Assembly: GCA_902728285.1 (NCBI GenBank)
Contig: CACVBU010000797.1
Span: 434,001 to 498,000, forward strand
DNA length: 64,000 nucleotides
From: Clytia hemisphaerica
Lineage: Eukaryota > Cnidaria > Hydrozoa > Leptothecata > Clytiidae
Direction of reading: 5' to 3'
Below are positions 35,457 through 47,334 of this stretch, piece after piece. The notes beneath the pieces are model-generated. The model ran no database searches, was not told the DNA's origin, and worked only from the letters and a program-made list of their open reading frames with translations. The first letter of the stretch is position 1; the number at the start of each line of letters is the position of its first letter. The position numbers were made by a program, and so were the translations under genes.

Positions 35457-38400
35457 TTATTGTCGTTGTGGTGGTTGAGGCAGTTGTTGTGGTGGTTGAG
35501 GCGGCTGTTGTGGTGGTTGTTGTGGTGGTTGTGGTGGTTGAGGTGGTTGAGGCGGTTGTTGTGGTGGTTGAGGTGGCTGTGGGCGTAGATAGTCAATCAA
35601 CGTTGGTGGTTGGCAATTGAAATAGTGGACCGTGTTCGAGCCATAGAGGATGGTGTGGAGGTTTGTCAAAAGAGCTGAAACAACATATTGCTTGGCCACA
35701 GGTGACAAACCACTCTTTTGCATGGCCTAGTAAAAAACAAAAAAGAGAATACCTTTTAGAGAATAAAACAAAGTAGAATAGTATTTTACAAATTTGGTCA
35801 ATTTGTACCAAAATTACGAGGTTTTTAAGTTATGCCTGGAAAGGCTTATGATGACGTCATCACAAAACTTTAAACCTTCATAACTTTTGATAGGAAGATT
35901 TTGAAGGCATGTTTTATACCTCGATTTTCATCAGCATTTCATGCTCTTTCCGCTGATACCATCAGATTTTAAATATTTTCAAAAAAATAAATCTTTGCTA
36001 AGCCACCTGGCCGGTGGCCAGGTGGCAAAATTTGGTGTTACTGTTTAAAATTAAGTTTTAGACCCTCTAAGGATCATCTGTGCCAAATTTCATGCTTTAA
36101 TCACCATCTGAAGTATTTTTGTGCTAACAGACCTCACTATTATTATTGATGTGTTTGCGCAATCCTCGAGCACTTTTGTAGTCAGCATGTAAACAATGTT
36201 TCAATAAGTAGATTTCGCCTGACCTTCATGGTCAATCTGTTTTTATGATTTCGGAATGATTTGCAGAGTTTTTATAGAGACAACAATCTCACATTATTGA
36301 TAGCGGGCTAAAACACTGAATTTGATTTGTCAGATCTTAAGAATAAAAGTTTCTCCTTTGTTCAATGTTCAATTGTGTATTAGTTTACCCCATGTTCCTT
36401 TTAGGCCAATGAAAAGTCGCCGCCATTTTGTATCCACGTATCAATGTGCTCTCACTTAAATTTGCGCGCTAATGGTTTATGTAATAATTACGCAATAGAA
36501 CGAAGGCGTTGTTCCCTTTATAGATTGAACAAAATATGCCAGCAAGTAGTGGAATAACAAGTTCCATAAAAATACTGAACAAAATGATCACACTAGTAGA
36601 GACTGAAATGTGTCTAAATGTAGTGTCCATTTAATTCTTTAAAAAGGAACAGAGAACAAAGCAGTCAATACCAATTTACAATGGATCAAAATGGACTCAA
36701 GTTAACAAATTGTTCCATTGATTAACTACAATTGAACAAAATGGTCCTTTGGGACCAAATTGTTCTGTAAAATTGTGTTCTCTACGCATTCCCTAAAATG
36801 AGGAATATTATAGAAAACAACTACATTAAGGTATATACGACATTGAAATTTTGTAGTTATTTGCCGAGGCATTTAAAAAAAGTCATATCCTATTGCCGGA
36901 ATTTTAAACTTTTTTTCCCAAGATTTTGAATGTATTAATATGATGAGAAAAAGTACCCAAATAAGCAATTTTTTGTTACACAATAATCAATTTGAGGACT
37001 TTCTGCAAGGTAAAAATTTAACAGTATATAAGTTTTTCAGGAATTCAATAAGTTGGTCTATAAGTCATCTCAGAAAATGCGTGTCGGATATATACGACAT
37101 TGGCAAAGGAGAAGAATTTTTGAATGTCGGATATATCCAACAATGACAATCAGGATACCAAAATAAATTAGGTCCCGGCAAATGGTGTGAATGATTGATG
37201 AAGTCACGTGATCAAGTAGTATATAAAGCACGTTTTTTGTTGTGAAATCAGCGTTTTTATTTAGTTGAAATTTGAGCTTATAGAAGAAACATCTTGTGAA
37301 ATTTTTAATAGAAAAAATACAGTCCTCTTTATTTGTTTGGAATCACAAATGGGAAGGGGTGTTAAAATAAGGTATCGACACGGAAAGGGTTAAACATGGA
37401 TTTTATAAAATATTACCTTTTTCGCATAAGTATGGTCGGCAAAGCCATTTGCTGTAATTTCACCATCAGCTTCCATTACAAGAGGGTAATCTCGTTCTTC
37501 TACTGATAGAACTGCTCTACCAAACTGATGAACTTTTTCCCAACATTTTATAAATATATATTTAGTCCAGGAAAAGTGTGCAAAAGTGTGTCACTGGAAA
37601 GCATGAAATTTGGTACTGTTGTACCTTGAGGGGTAAGAAACATTTTAACCCTCTGACCCACTTTCGGAACACCTGTTTGTGTATTTTACAGACCAGAATA
37701 CCTTCCAGCAAAGCAAAAAATGTCTTTAAAATATCTTATATGATAAACCGTTGGAAACGTTTTCTCACACTACTGATTCTAAAAAGCATCACAACATTAA
37801 TGTGAAAGAGTTATGGGCTGTGCGGAAGTAATTTACAGACCAGTTCGCTTGCACCAAAAAAACTTTATGTTTCTTTTTCCAAAACATGTCATATCCTATA
37901 CTGTTGGGAAGGGTTTTCACACTGATTCTAGAAATCATATGACAACAAGCATAACAAAATGGACTGGGTCCGTGAAATAAGCCACGGAAGTATTTTATAG
38001 ACCAGAATAGCTCCAGGGCACACAAAAAATTTTATGTCCAAAACATGTCATTACAATGGTAAAGGATTTTTCACACAAATTCTAAAAAACATCACATGCA
38101 TCTGAATATGGACTGGGTCCGAGTTACAGGCCATGGGAGTATTTTACAGACCAGAATGAATCCGGGCCCACAACTCGGACCTAGTCCATTTTCAGATGCA
38201 TGTTGTGATGTTCTTTAGAATCAGTGTGAGAAAACCTTTCCAGCAGTATATCATGCATAGTGTGAACACCCCCTTTCTAAAAGTGAAAAGAAAGAGGGGT
38301 AGAGCCTTCCCAAAAATCACCAAAGGGGAGGGGTAGGGAAAAAGGCCTTATAAAGGGAGGGGTAGATTTTCAAAGGGAGGGGTAAGGATTTTTAGAGGGA

Positions 38401-38889
38401 AATTTGTAACAATATGCAACAAACAAAGCTTCACATTTTCTCAAAAGTCTTTAATTTTTTACCAGTAAACCTCCCTAAAAACATATTTTCAACTTCGAAA
38501 AATGAAGAAATTCTTAGAATTAGGGGACAACTGGAAAATCTATCCTGGCTAAGGTTCTGAAAAAATGGCGGTTTTCCAGGGGGTAGGTACATTTTGCAAA
38601 AACGATATGCATAAAGGGAGGTGTGAGACCCCTTTGCACACTATGTCATGACATGTTTTGAAGATAAAAATTTTTTCTTGGGAGGCATTCTGGTCTGTAA
38701 AATACACAAACATGTTATTCCGGAAGTGGGTCAGATGCTTAAAATGTTTCTTACCCCCTAAAGTACCACTGAGCCAAATTTCATGCTTTCTAGTCAAGAC
38801 GCAAAATTGATGCACACTTTCCATGGACTAATATCAAAGTCTCACTTTCGGGCATTTCTTTGTTATGGTGGGCATACAAAACCTAATTA
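35457..38889 (-). CDS. Unidentified gene with Pro/Gln-rich C-terminus (partial)
   Basis: Terminal exon 35724 to 35457: a TTTTTTACTAG acceptor, then MQKSGLSPVAKQYVVSALLT, FNCQPPTLIDYLRP and about 38 residues of PQPPQQ repeats before the stop. The preceding exon ends at 37417 with a GTAATA donor (WEKVHQFGRAVLSVEERDYP, EADGEITANGFADHTYAKK). Across the fold-back element at 37563-38830 a further coding segment (NKEMPESETLI, from 38889 after a TAATTAG acceptor) appears to be the other half of the same exon. The Pro/Gln tract coincides with a GTGGTTGAG-type minisatellite, so its length is probably variable. No family recognised. Confidence 0.45.
35820..36130. repeat. Dispersed repeat with palindromes
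   Basis: Contains TGATGACGTCATCA (about 35848), also found at 2092, and a hairpin GCCACCTGGCC-GGT-GGCCAGGTGGC at 36002-36026 with 11-bp perfect arms. The phrase ATTTCATGCT recurs here and in the fold-back at 37.6 kb. Confidence 0.5.
36131..37416. other. Intron of the Pro/Gln gene, no exon seen
   Basis: Holds a hairpin at about 36731-36762 (GAACAAAATGGTCC with its near complement) bounded by AGAGAACA and GTGTTCTCT, which may be a small decayed inverted-repeat element. Confidence 0.35.
37563..38830. mobile_element. Fold-back element with long arms and internal tandem units
   Basis: Arms of about 185 bp (37563-37750 and 38640-38830) are inverted copies, starting TAGTCCAGGAAAAGTGTGCA and TAGTCCATGGAAAGTGTGCA. 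Inside, units containing ATTTTACAGACCAGAAT recur at about 37687, 37833, 37993 and 38142. It appears to lie within an exon of the Pro/Gln gene. Confidence 0.75.
38256..38645. mobile_element. MITE nested in the fold-back element
   Basis: Termini CATAGTGTG and CACACTATG, flanked by TCATG at 38251-38255 and 38646-38650. Words like GGGAGGGGTAG recur inside (about 38280-38395). 390 bp, no ORF. Confidence 0.65.
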
Positions 38890-39697
38890 TAATTCAAACT
38901 CTTAATAAAAAAATAACTTTAGGAGGATAAAAAGGACCGATGACGTAAATAAATGTTCACAACTATGGCAACACGTAAGTTTATCATTTTCCAGTCTAGC
39001 CAGGCAAACCAAAGTTATCAACGGTTCAGCGACTAGTTTTTGCTTTTAGTTTTCTAAAGTATCGGCTCAGAAGAGACAATATCAACAATCAGCAAAAACT
39101 AAAATGTTCATTAGGAATTAGCTAACCTTGAAAATTTTGTTCCTGCGATGCAACGATTTTTCATTTTGATTTATTTGCCTGCGTGAAGAATTATTTATAT
39201 CCAGTGGGCTAGGTTGTAAGTTACCTAGCTAATCTCTCAGTTTACCAATAGAATGTTAAACAAAATCAAATAACATAATATAAAATGTCTTCCTGGAATC
39301 CAGTACGTAATATGTAACAAATTCAAGTAAAATATGTTTAAAGCAAAAGTGAATAGCTATTTTGGTCTCGTATGACATATAATGAGAGTGTAACAAAGTA
39401 AGGTAAAAGTTGCACTTATGATAAAAGTATATCTTAACCTAGAGAAAGCATGTCTAGATTTGACACACAAATTCGGAACCAACAGAAGTCTTTTTCTCAC
39501 AATTAAAAAAACCTTCAAAGAATAAATTTACTGGATTTCTCACTATCCAGGACTATCAAATTATCCAAATTAAAATTCAAAAGACAATAAAAATGGCAAA
39601 CAAAATTTTCAGTTAATGCAGTGTAGAACAAATATTAACAAAATCAACAACGTTCCATTGAATCTTCTATATGAAAGAAATCTGAATCATGAACATA
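38890..39697. other. Spacer between the HECT-like gene and the Pro/Gln gene
   Basis: No exon, repeat pair or clear polyadenylation signal was identified. Both neighbours are on the minus strand. Confidence 0.35.
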
Positions 39698-42600
39698 TCA
39701 ACGTTTACCAAAATATTTCGAGCTGAATGCTTCGTCGTAAATTTCGAACAATCTCTTTTCGTCTGGAAGTTTCCATTGGTGAGTTGGCCTAGGAATGACC
39801 AGTCCATTCGAGCAAGTGTTCGTTGTAGGGTAAAAGCTGGGGAATATTGTATTTGTATGTTCATTCAGATTTTCTAATGGTACTGGCATAATTAGTGTTG
39901 GTGGAGACGCAAAGCCAAAAATTGGTAGAGTTGACGAACCGGTTGCAAATTGCAAGATATCAGACGTTGTAAGGCTGGTTTGCTTGCCTTCCTGGATTTC
40001 CACCTTTCTCATTTCTGCAGCAACTTCTCTAACGTACTTGTTGAAAACAGAGTAAACCTGTTTTTGGCATACAAGTGCTGAGCTGCCTTCGGCGGCAAAA
40101 TCAGGTTTGAAAATTCTTCTTATTTCGGAGACAGAAACGGCTCTTTCTTTAGGTTTTGTTAACATATGCAAGACGGATGGGAAGGCTTTAAAAATGCTAG
40201 CCATACCAACAGTTTCAAGTCCTTGAACAAGCTTCAAAATGCATTTATTGTCACTTCCACCAATGATCAGATTACAAATGTTTTCTGGGATGGCGGGAAT
40301 TGGCCCATTTTGTAATAAAGTTATTCCAATCATTGCTGCTACAAAATAATAATCTTGCCAGAGTAATTCTCTCAATCCAGACTCAAAGTAAATTTCATAC
40401 ATTCTTTTATTAGTCAAGTCCATCCATTCCTTCCGTGGGCCACCGTGATCCAATACTTCTTCTGCGATAAATTCAACATTGAAGGTTACAGAAAAATCTT
40501 CTACATACTCCAATTCATCCATTGTTGTTTTAACGATATTTTCCCTGTCAACAGAGATGTCATTCGTTTCACCTTCAAGTAGGCTCAAGCTATCTGGATC
40601 TTCAACGTCCAATGGTCTGCCCTTTTGAATTTTTGATTGGAAAAATTTTAGAATTTCAATATCGTTTACAAAACTCTTAGATTTTGCTTCTTTGATAACA
40701 CATGCATAGGGACCTTCTTCCAATTCTCCATTATGATGTTCTTGTGGGGGAATGTTTTCTTTTCTTTCTTCTGCTGGAGGGCTTTTGGCATTATTTTCGC
40801 TTTCTGCTGTAGCATTTCTTGCTTCATCATTCACATTCTCATCATTGTCTTTAGTGGTCAAATCTACGATATTCTCCTTTTTAGCACCTTTGGTAGTTTT
40901 TTGTTGTCAGGATGAGAATCAGAATCTTTTTAAACAAATTTGTAAAAGTCCTTAATTTTCAAATACAGTGCTCCTTGTCCAGCAATCTTTTTAATCATTT
41001 TGAAATCGTACTCTAAACCATCTCCAACTTGCATATTCACAACAGCCTTTCTTTCCACTTTCACAAATTCAAAGTCATATTTACCAATTGTTGGTAAGTC
41101 CTTTACTAGCAACTTGTGGATCTTTTCCCTGATCATGGATTCACTATCCACAGATGTAGCGATGATCACACCTCTTGCAATAGTTGTATCTTCGTTCACA
41201 GTTAGAGCAGCCTCGTCATCGTCCTCAAGTGCTCTAAGAAGTTTAAAGAAAAAGTGCAATTCCTCATACTTTTCTTTCTTCTCTTTCTTTTTGGGTGGTT
41301 CACTGACTGCTCGTAAACGTTCCTGCTTTTTAATCTTTCTGTTTGGGTTAGCAAATGATCCTGAAGAAGAAAGATGCTCTCTGGATAATTTTTTTGCTGT
41401 AGAAATCACTGATGCTGATGTGTGTGGTTCCAACATTCTAAAATGAAATAAAATCAAAGAAATGAATAAACATCATTTAAAAGGTATACAATCTAAATAT
41501 CCTCAGGTTGCAAAATCACTATGCGATGAGGATAGATCTATGACATTGATGAAGGGAGCAGAATTCAGAAATTTCAGCTGAAGAGTTCAGTTATAGACAC
41601 AACACTATTATTAATTATATAGAAAGTAGTCAATTTCAGTGATTTGAAAGATTTTACCTGAATTTAATTCTGAAATTACTAAATTACAGTTAATTGGATT
41701 AAAGTACCTTATCGGTAGAAAATTAGTTGACAAAAAAGATTTCAAGTGTCTGTACAGCCCCAAGATGTGACCCCTGTCCCAAGATGTGAAACCTACCCTA
41801 AGATGTGACCCAAAAAGCTGCCCTAAGATGTGAACCACTTGCCCCACGATGTGACCCCAGGAAATATCAGTTGAAAATTTTAGTCTGTTTTAGTATCTGG
41901 TGAATGTGCTGGTGGAGTTGATGTTTCTGGTGGATTTGATGATTCTGGTGAATGTGCTGGCGGTGGCGGAGTTGATGATTCTGGTAAATGTGCTGGTGTG
42001 GTGGAATTGACGGTTCTGGTGATTCTGGTGATGGTGATAAAGACATTGGTCAATGATGTTGGTGAATGTGATGACTGAATCAATGGTGCTTACGAATCTG
42101 ATATTGAAATCAATGATGCTGATAATTATGATGGTGGTGGTAGCACCATTAGTGCTAATGAATGCGTTGTTGAAGAATCGATACTGCCGGTGATTCTGAT
42201 GGTGGAATCAATGGTGATGGTCAATGTTATGCTGGAATCAATTGCGATAATCAGAATCATCGTCAGATTTATCAGCAACATTGATTCCACAATCAAATTC
42301 CCTGTCACATTCATCAGCACCATTGATTCAACCATCAATCAGATTCACCAGCACCATTGATTCCACCATCAGAAACGTTGATTGAACACAATCATAATCA
42401 TCAGCACTATATATCCACCATCAGATTATACAGATCCATCATCATCACTTTTCAAAATTATCAGAAAACTCATCACTATCACCGAAAACATCAGATCTAT
42501 CATCACCACCATGAGATTTACAAGAGCAATCATCACCCTCCACTAGAATCACCAGAGCCTTCATCGCCACCATCACCACAAACACCAGATGAATTATCAC

Positions 42601-43668
42601 CAGCATCAGAATTGCCAGAACAATAATCACCAGAACAATCATCACTTCAACCAGAATCATCAGAGCCATCATCACCACAAACAGATCCACCAGAACGATT
42701 AACTCCACCAGCAGATTCACCAGATTCATTAAATCCACCAGTAGATTTACCAGAATCATCAACAATGAATTAGATCCACCAATACACTCAACTGCACCAG
42801 CACATTAACTAACCATCAATTCCATCAGCAAATTCACTAGACCAATCAACTCTACCAGCAGATTCACCAGAACCATCAATTCCACCAACAGATTCACCAA
42901 AACCATCAACTCCACCAACAGATTCACAAAAAACTATGGTTTCTAACTGATTTTTTTCTGGGGTCACATCTTGGGGCAAGTGGGTCACATCTTAGGGCAG
43001 GTGTCAATAAAAACTTTGTCACTTTTTACCGAAGAGTATTTTTTGCCAAAAGTTTTTTAGGTATTGAGTAACTTTCAGGTTTTCAGAGAAATTAAGTAAG
43101 GCTGGAGACACAGTAACAGAACAAGAACTGAGCAATCATTGTATTTGTTTTAGTTTCTGTCAGTACTTTATGTCGTACATAGTACATAAACCCCAAAATC
43201 TAGCATCCAAGAATTCAGTTTTAAACAAAAAAGTTCAAAGTAAGCTAACCATTTGGTAAAAATATTTGTCGGCAAAAAATATCCATGTGAAAAAAATATT
43301 TGCCATCAAAAAGAATTTGCAAGTAAAAAATTATGTCACCAAGCAACTTTTTACAGACTTCAGCTACGCTGCTGATCCCTCTATTTACCTTGAACTAGCT
43401 GCTTCATGTTCTCTTCCTCTTCGTGGTGATGATGGTCTAAATATAAAGGCCAAGGGAAATTGATTGAATTTAATCATTTCCAGGCATAATCTGATATCAG
43501 TCTGCAATAAGTGGAAAAATTAGTTGGAAAAGGGTGCTTTGGTTTAACATACTCCAAAATAAAAGAACTCTGCAAAACGAAAACCACAACTCACCTTTCC
43601 TCTTCTTTACAAAGTTCATTGAGTGCAGCATTAAGATGCTCGGCAGCCTTTTCAATATTCTTACTCAT
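39698..43668 (-). CDS. HECT-like ubiquitin ligase gene (possibly broken)
   Basis: Exon 1 43668-43595 (MSKNIEKAAEHLNAALNELC..., donor GTGAGT), exon 2 43436-43389 (acceptor TTATATTTAG, donor GTAAAT) and exon 3 from 41437 (acceptor TTTCATTTTAG) join in matching phases. Exon 3 encodes a basic stretch and a domain with DFEFVKVERK and GLEYDFKMIKKIAGQGALYL, as in the N-termini of some invertebrate and fish HECT proteins. It stops at 40930. A second frame (from about 40901 to 39698) carries HECT-like parts: DHGGPRKEWMDLTNKRMYEI (N-lobe) and, at the C-terminus, PIFGFASPPTLIMP and TNTCSNGLVIP, with the likely catalytic Cys. HECT ligases pass ubiquitin through this Cys. The stop and frame change between the halves lie among A-runs, so either a pseudogene, an assembly error or two genes. 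Confidence 0.7.
41755..43005. mobile_element. Inverted-repeat element around a CAT/CAC minisatellite, in a HECT intron
   Basis: The word AAGATGTGACCC recurs about five times at 41760-41870 and twice inverted at 42958-43005. Between them lies about 1 kb of imperfect ATTCACCAGCACCATTGAT-like trinucleotide-phased minisatellite in both orientations. ORFs there are low-complexity artefacts. It occupies intron 2 of the HECT-like gene. Confidence 0.65.
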
Positions 43669-43755
43669 TGTAATACTAATTTCTGTTCTAGAATTTAAAG
43701 CATTTCAATATTAGGTGACAACATCAGATTAGGTGGCTGATATGTACTAGTTATC

Positions 43756-43897
43756 GCATGACTTCGAGTGCAATACGAGAAATATTTTACGAGTTCCGAG
43801 ATTTTTCCGTAATATTTTTCCGAGCCTTTAGGCGAGGAAAAATATCGGTAAAATCTCGGAACGAGTAAAATATGGAGTATTGCACTCGAAGTATGGC
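43756..43897. mobile_element. Fold-back MITE just upstream of the HECT-like start
   Basis: Two arms of about 68 bp pair almost fully, starting GACTTCGAGTGCAATAC with inner TTCCGAGATTTT. It begins 88 bp upstream of the HECT ATG (43668), so it may lie in the promoter or 5' UTR. Confidence 0.75.
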
Positions 43898-44800
43898 TGG
43901 CTTGTAGTCCAACCTGAAAAAATTAAAAATGTATAAAGTCTCGTGTTAGCTGGGAAGAGGTGAACTTACTTTTAAACAATCCAATCAACAATGCACCTAT
44001 TAATATATTAATAACTTCGGTATTATTTTAGACGTCAGCCAATTCAAAGCATGGGTAAAAAAGTTTATGTTTTAATTTGATTTGATTTGATTGTTGAGCT
44101 TAAAATTTATACACGCATACTTTACATTGATTTTCCAGGAATACAAAGAAGGAATTAAAATATGTGATTACTAAAACCTGTAAATGCATAATTAGAATAA
44201 TTAAAATAATATGTGCATGGATGTATATCGCATTGTGCATCGCGCATCGTAAATTACACAAACGGAATTTAAAGATAATTTCAAATTTTGAAATTAAAAT
44301 ACAAGTACAATTTTCATTCAAAATTTTTACTCACAATTTTCGTGAAATTGAAAAGCGGTTTTAGTTTGATCGATTATATCAATACCTTCTATCGCAAATC
44401 GTACTTTTAGCGAGTAAGGCAACTTTTCGTGGCTGCCAAAAACGTTATTCTTTATTTTCATTATTTTGCAAAAACTGGTAAAATCCGCAAAACGCTCAGA
44501 GTGACAATTTGCTCTATCGTTATCTACGAAAAGCGTTATCTTACTTCTTACTTTTTTTCTGGCTACTACGAAAATTTGTAAACGCTAAAAGTGAAAATTA
44601 TTATTGATAGCAATGTCCGCGATTAAGCATTGTTTAATTTTTTATAACACTGATTTTTGAAGCCATATTCTAAAAATCGTTTTCCAGGCTCTTTTCCATA
44701 ATGTCGATATGTTCTCTCTTTTAGCTAACTTTCATTATCAGGAAGGTCCAATCAGCATCCATGTTTGACTTGACTAGACTTTATTTCTTTTTTTCTTCAG
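43898..44800. other. Non-coding sequence
   Basis: No exon or repeat pair was found. A long pyrimidine tract at the right edge forms the acceptor of the next exon. Confidence 0.35.
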
Positions 44801-45014
44801 AACAACACTGGAGGTAGAAATCAAAGACGGTCGTCTGTTTTTGGGGGAGAAGGTGACAATTTTGAACGTTAAAATCATTGGGGCTGTTTGTTTTAATGGC
44901 ACGGTAGAAGGTTACATAATAGAACACCCCCCGTGCACTTTGTATGATGAATCCAAAAAAAAAGTGCTATTGTTAAGTTTGAATGTGACAACGTTTAGTT
45001 TTGAATACCTCTAA
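44801..45014 (+). CDS. Terminal exon without methionine, unidentified beta-rich protein
   Basis: After the strong acceptor TTTCTTTTTTTCTTCAG, one frame (two bases carried over from the previous exon) is open for 70 codons to TAA at 45012-45014. It reads TTLEVEIKDGRLFLGEKVTI, then NVKIIGAVCFNGTVEGYIIE, then HPPCTLYDESKKKVLLLSLN. Alternating hydrophobic residues suggest a small beta-barrel (Sm- or OB-like), but I cannot name it. AATAAA lies about 130 bp downstream (45142). Upstream exons are unknown. Confidence 0.45.
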
Positions 45015-45100
45015 GCTTATTTGGGCCTACCTCGTCTTAAAGGGGAAAACTTTGCCAAGTGATGAACTTTTTTCCGACGAAAACTTTACCCGATAAATTC
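45015..45100. repeat. Fragment related to the ACCTTAAAGG termini
   Basis: CTCGTCTTAAAGGGGAAAAC followed by TTTGCC resembles the left end of the 61148-61486 element. No partner end found. Confidence 0.25.
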
Positions 45101-45835
45101 ATTTTTCCCAAAGATTTTGACTTTTAATGTGTTGCTCTTGCAAATAAAATCGGTAAAAGTCTATTTTATCGATATAAGGCTTATAATAGTTTTCATTCGC
45201 TTGTAAGAAGAGAAAAAGACAAGTACGAGATGCTTCTAATCACAATATCTTTCAGAATTCTTTCCGTCATACTTTGACAATTAGTATAGATAACTATTTT
45301 AAAAGGATTTCCGCATCTTGAATAGACACTGTTGGCTGATTGGGCAACATCTAATATACCTGCTTTCTCTAACCCTTCCACCACTGATTTTATTTCTTTC
45401 TGCAAATAATAATCCCACAAAGTACCAGTGGAAAAGAGGGTAAATTGAACTTAATGAAAATTCATTTAAAACACCTACAATTTGATCCTTTTCTTTTCTG
45501 TGAAAAGGCTGGGTGATGCAAAACGGCAATATCCGAAATGTAACGGAACCCAATTTTCAAATTTGTTTATTGGAATTTCCTTGAGATTTTATAATTAGTT
45601 TTTAAATTCTTTTTTAAACTGTAAAACCGGAGATGTGCCGGATTATAGCCATTTTTCTGAATTTTTTTTCTGTTTCTGTTTTCTTATTTTACATTGATCG
45701 TCAGCTAGGCCCATTCAGTATGTTGCTTGTTAATTGTTGTCTTTGTTTAGCCATTATGAAATACGTTCGAGTCTATAACCTATACTTTTATTGACTAATA
45801 TAAGGCTTCCTCGTCCCCAGTCTCTGATGCGAATT

Positions 45836-46090
45836 ATGGCATAAAACCATAGATTTATAAAGCCCGAAGGGCTAACTGAAAAGTGTGTGTCGAGGTTAAG
45901 TAGGAAATCCTACCTACGTCATGTGACATTACATTAAATTTCAGCACTACCAATAAGAAGCTTCGTAGATTTTCAAAAACAATAGCAGCAATATATTTTG
46001 CGATATTCACTTTTTATTTCCACTTGGAAGAGCTTAAAGCACGACATCTAGTCCTCCGGGCTTTACAGAAATCTGTGCATAAAACTCCAT
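45836..46090. mobile_element. MITE with imperfect 40-bp inverted repeats
   Basis: The left end ATAAAACCATAGATTTATAA then AGCCCGAAGGGCTA and the inverted right end TTTTATGCACAGATTTCTGT then AAAGCCCGGAGGACTA correspond over about 40 bp. 255 bp, no ORF. Confidence 0.55.
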
Positions 46091-46500
46091 GTTGGATATA
46101 TCCAACAACCCCTCGGCAAGGAAAGGGTTCGGTTGTGTTTAAATCCATACCACTGTATTAACTCTTAATAATAGAAATTATCTGTTTTCATGGCAAGAAA
46201 ACGAATATTAACCGAGTTTACCTGTTTATTAATTTGTACAGACTATGGAGATCCTACTTCACCAACGACAACTTTTCCAGTTACACAGGGATTATGAGTA
46301 AAATCAAGTGTAAGTCGTCATTGCAGACGATCCAACACCCTTTCAAATACTGTTCGGACCAGTAACAGTCCGATTATATATTGAAAATGACAGACGATTA
46401 TTTCAATTCGCCAGATTGTGTGCGTTTGAATAAACTTAATGTAACTATCATTTGACGTCAAATTTTTTCTGTACTGCCACGATCCTGAAAATGCAACAAT

Positions 46501-46782
46501 ATGGCGGAAATCAACGAAAATTCTAACAAGGAAATTCAACAAAATTATGAATATTGCACACCCAATAACTGTTTAACAAACACTGTCATAGCAGATAACG
46601 ACACCTTACAATGTAGGAAATGTGATAGACTTGTCCATTACGCTTGCTCTGAGCTCCCGGTCTATCAGATTCAGCTTTGTCTGCAATTTAAAAGCCGGCG
46701 CTTCGAATGTGGAAATTGTGTTACAATAACTGTTACTGCCGTAGGGGCAGTATTTTTCTTTGTTTTTGTAAATAGTTTGTAA
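46501..46782 (+). pseudogene. LINE ORF1-type PHD-like zinc finger
   Basis: ATG at 46501 follows AACAAT and opens a 93-codon frame with C-x(n)-C pairs typical of PHD fingers: CTPNNC, LQCRKCDRLVHYACSELP and RFECGNC. PHD fingers are found in ORF1 proteins of some CR1/L2-type LINEs. The frame degenerates after residue 75 into hydrophobic sequence, so the rest of the protein has been lost or shifted. Confidence 0.55.
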
Positions 46783-47334
46783 TTAGATATTTTTTGTTTC
46801 TTGCTTGTATTTTATTGCTAATTTATGTCATTAGGATATTTTAATTGTTGTTTGTTTAGGGTCTCATGTGTATTGCGTGTTTTGTACGATTGTAAATGTT
46901 CTGTCCCTTGTGAGATACGTCGTATTTGTGTCGTGATTTGTGAATGTAATAAATTGTGAGCAGTCTTGCGTGTTTGTTGGAATAGAAGTATGAGAGCTGT
47001 CGTGCTAATGTTAGAGGTGTTCGCCCACAGTGTTTTAGTAAGTGTTTATTTGTATCCTTTGTATATATTTCTTACTAACTTTGTCCTTGTATTCTAGTCT
47101 AGTACTTTTACTTATACTGTTTTCTTGTGTTATTTTGCTATATTTAAGACTTTGTACTTGTGTTTATTTATAGCCGTTCAATATGTGAAAGAGAACGCGT
47201 CAAAACCATATGGGTTTATCCTTGCTGTCGTTCATGCCTGACAGAGTGGCCAACGGCAGTAATAATAACGCCACTCTTACTTGAGAGGATTAAAACAAGC
47301 AGACAAAAAGCTCGCATTAACATCACAACGAAAG

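Noticed and set aside
35366..35620. Plus-strand Val-rich ORF
   Set aside because: It is the antisense shadow of the Pro/Gln-encoding exon on the minus strand.
42126..42765. Several ORFs with repetitive Leu/Val/Met or Ser/Pro/His composition
   Set aside because: They are translations of the CAT/CAC minisatellite on either strand, low-complexity and without splice or start context.
45193..45553. Minus-strand ORFs (VVEGLEKAGILDVAQSANSV) that faintly resemble the start of an LTR-retrotransposon RT
   Set aside because: The resemblance is limited to about 20 residues, with no RT motifs following.
45715..46140. Second hammerhead-like motif around GTTGGATATATCCAAC (46090)
   Set aside because: It is a plain palindrome without the CTGATGA and GAAA core elements.
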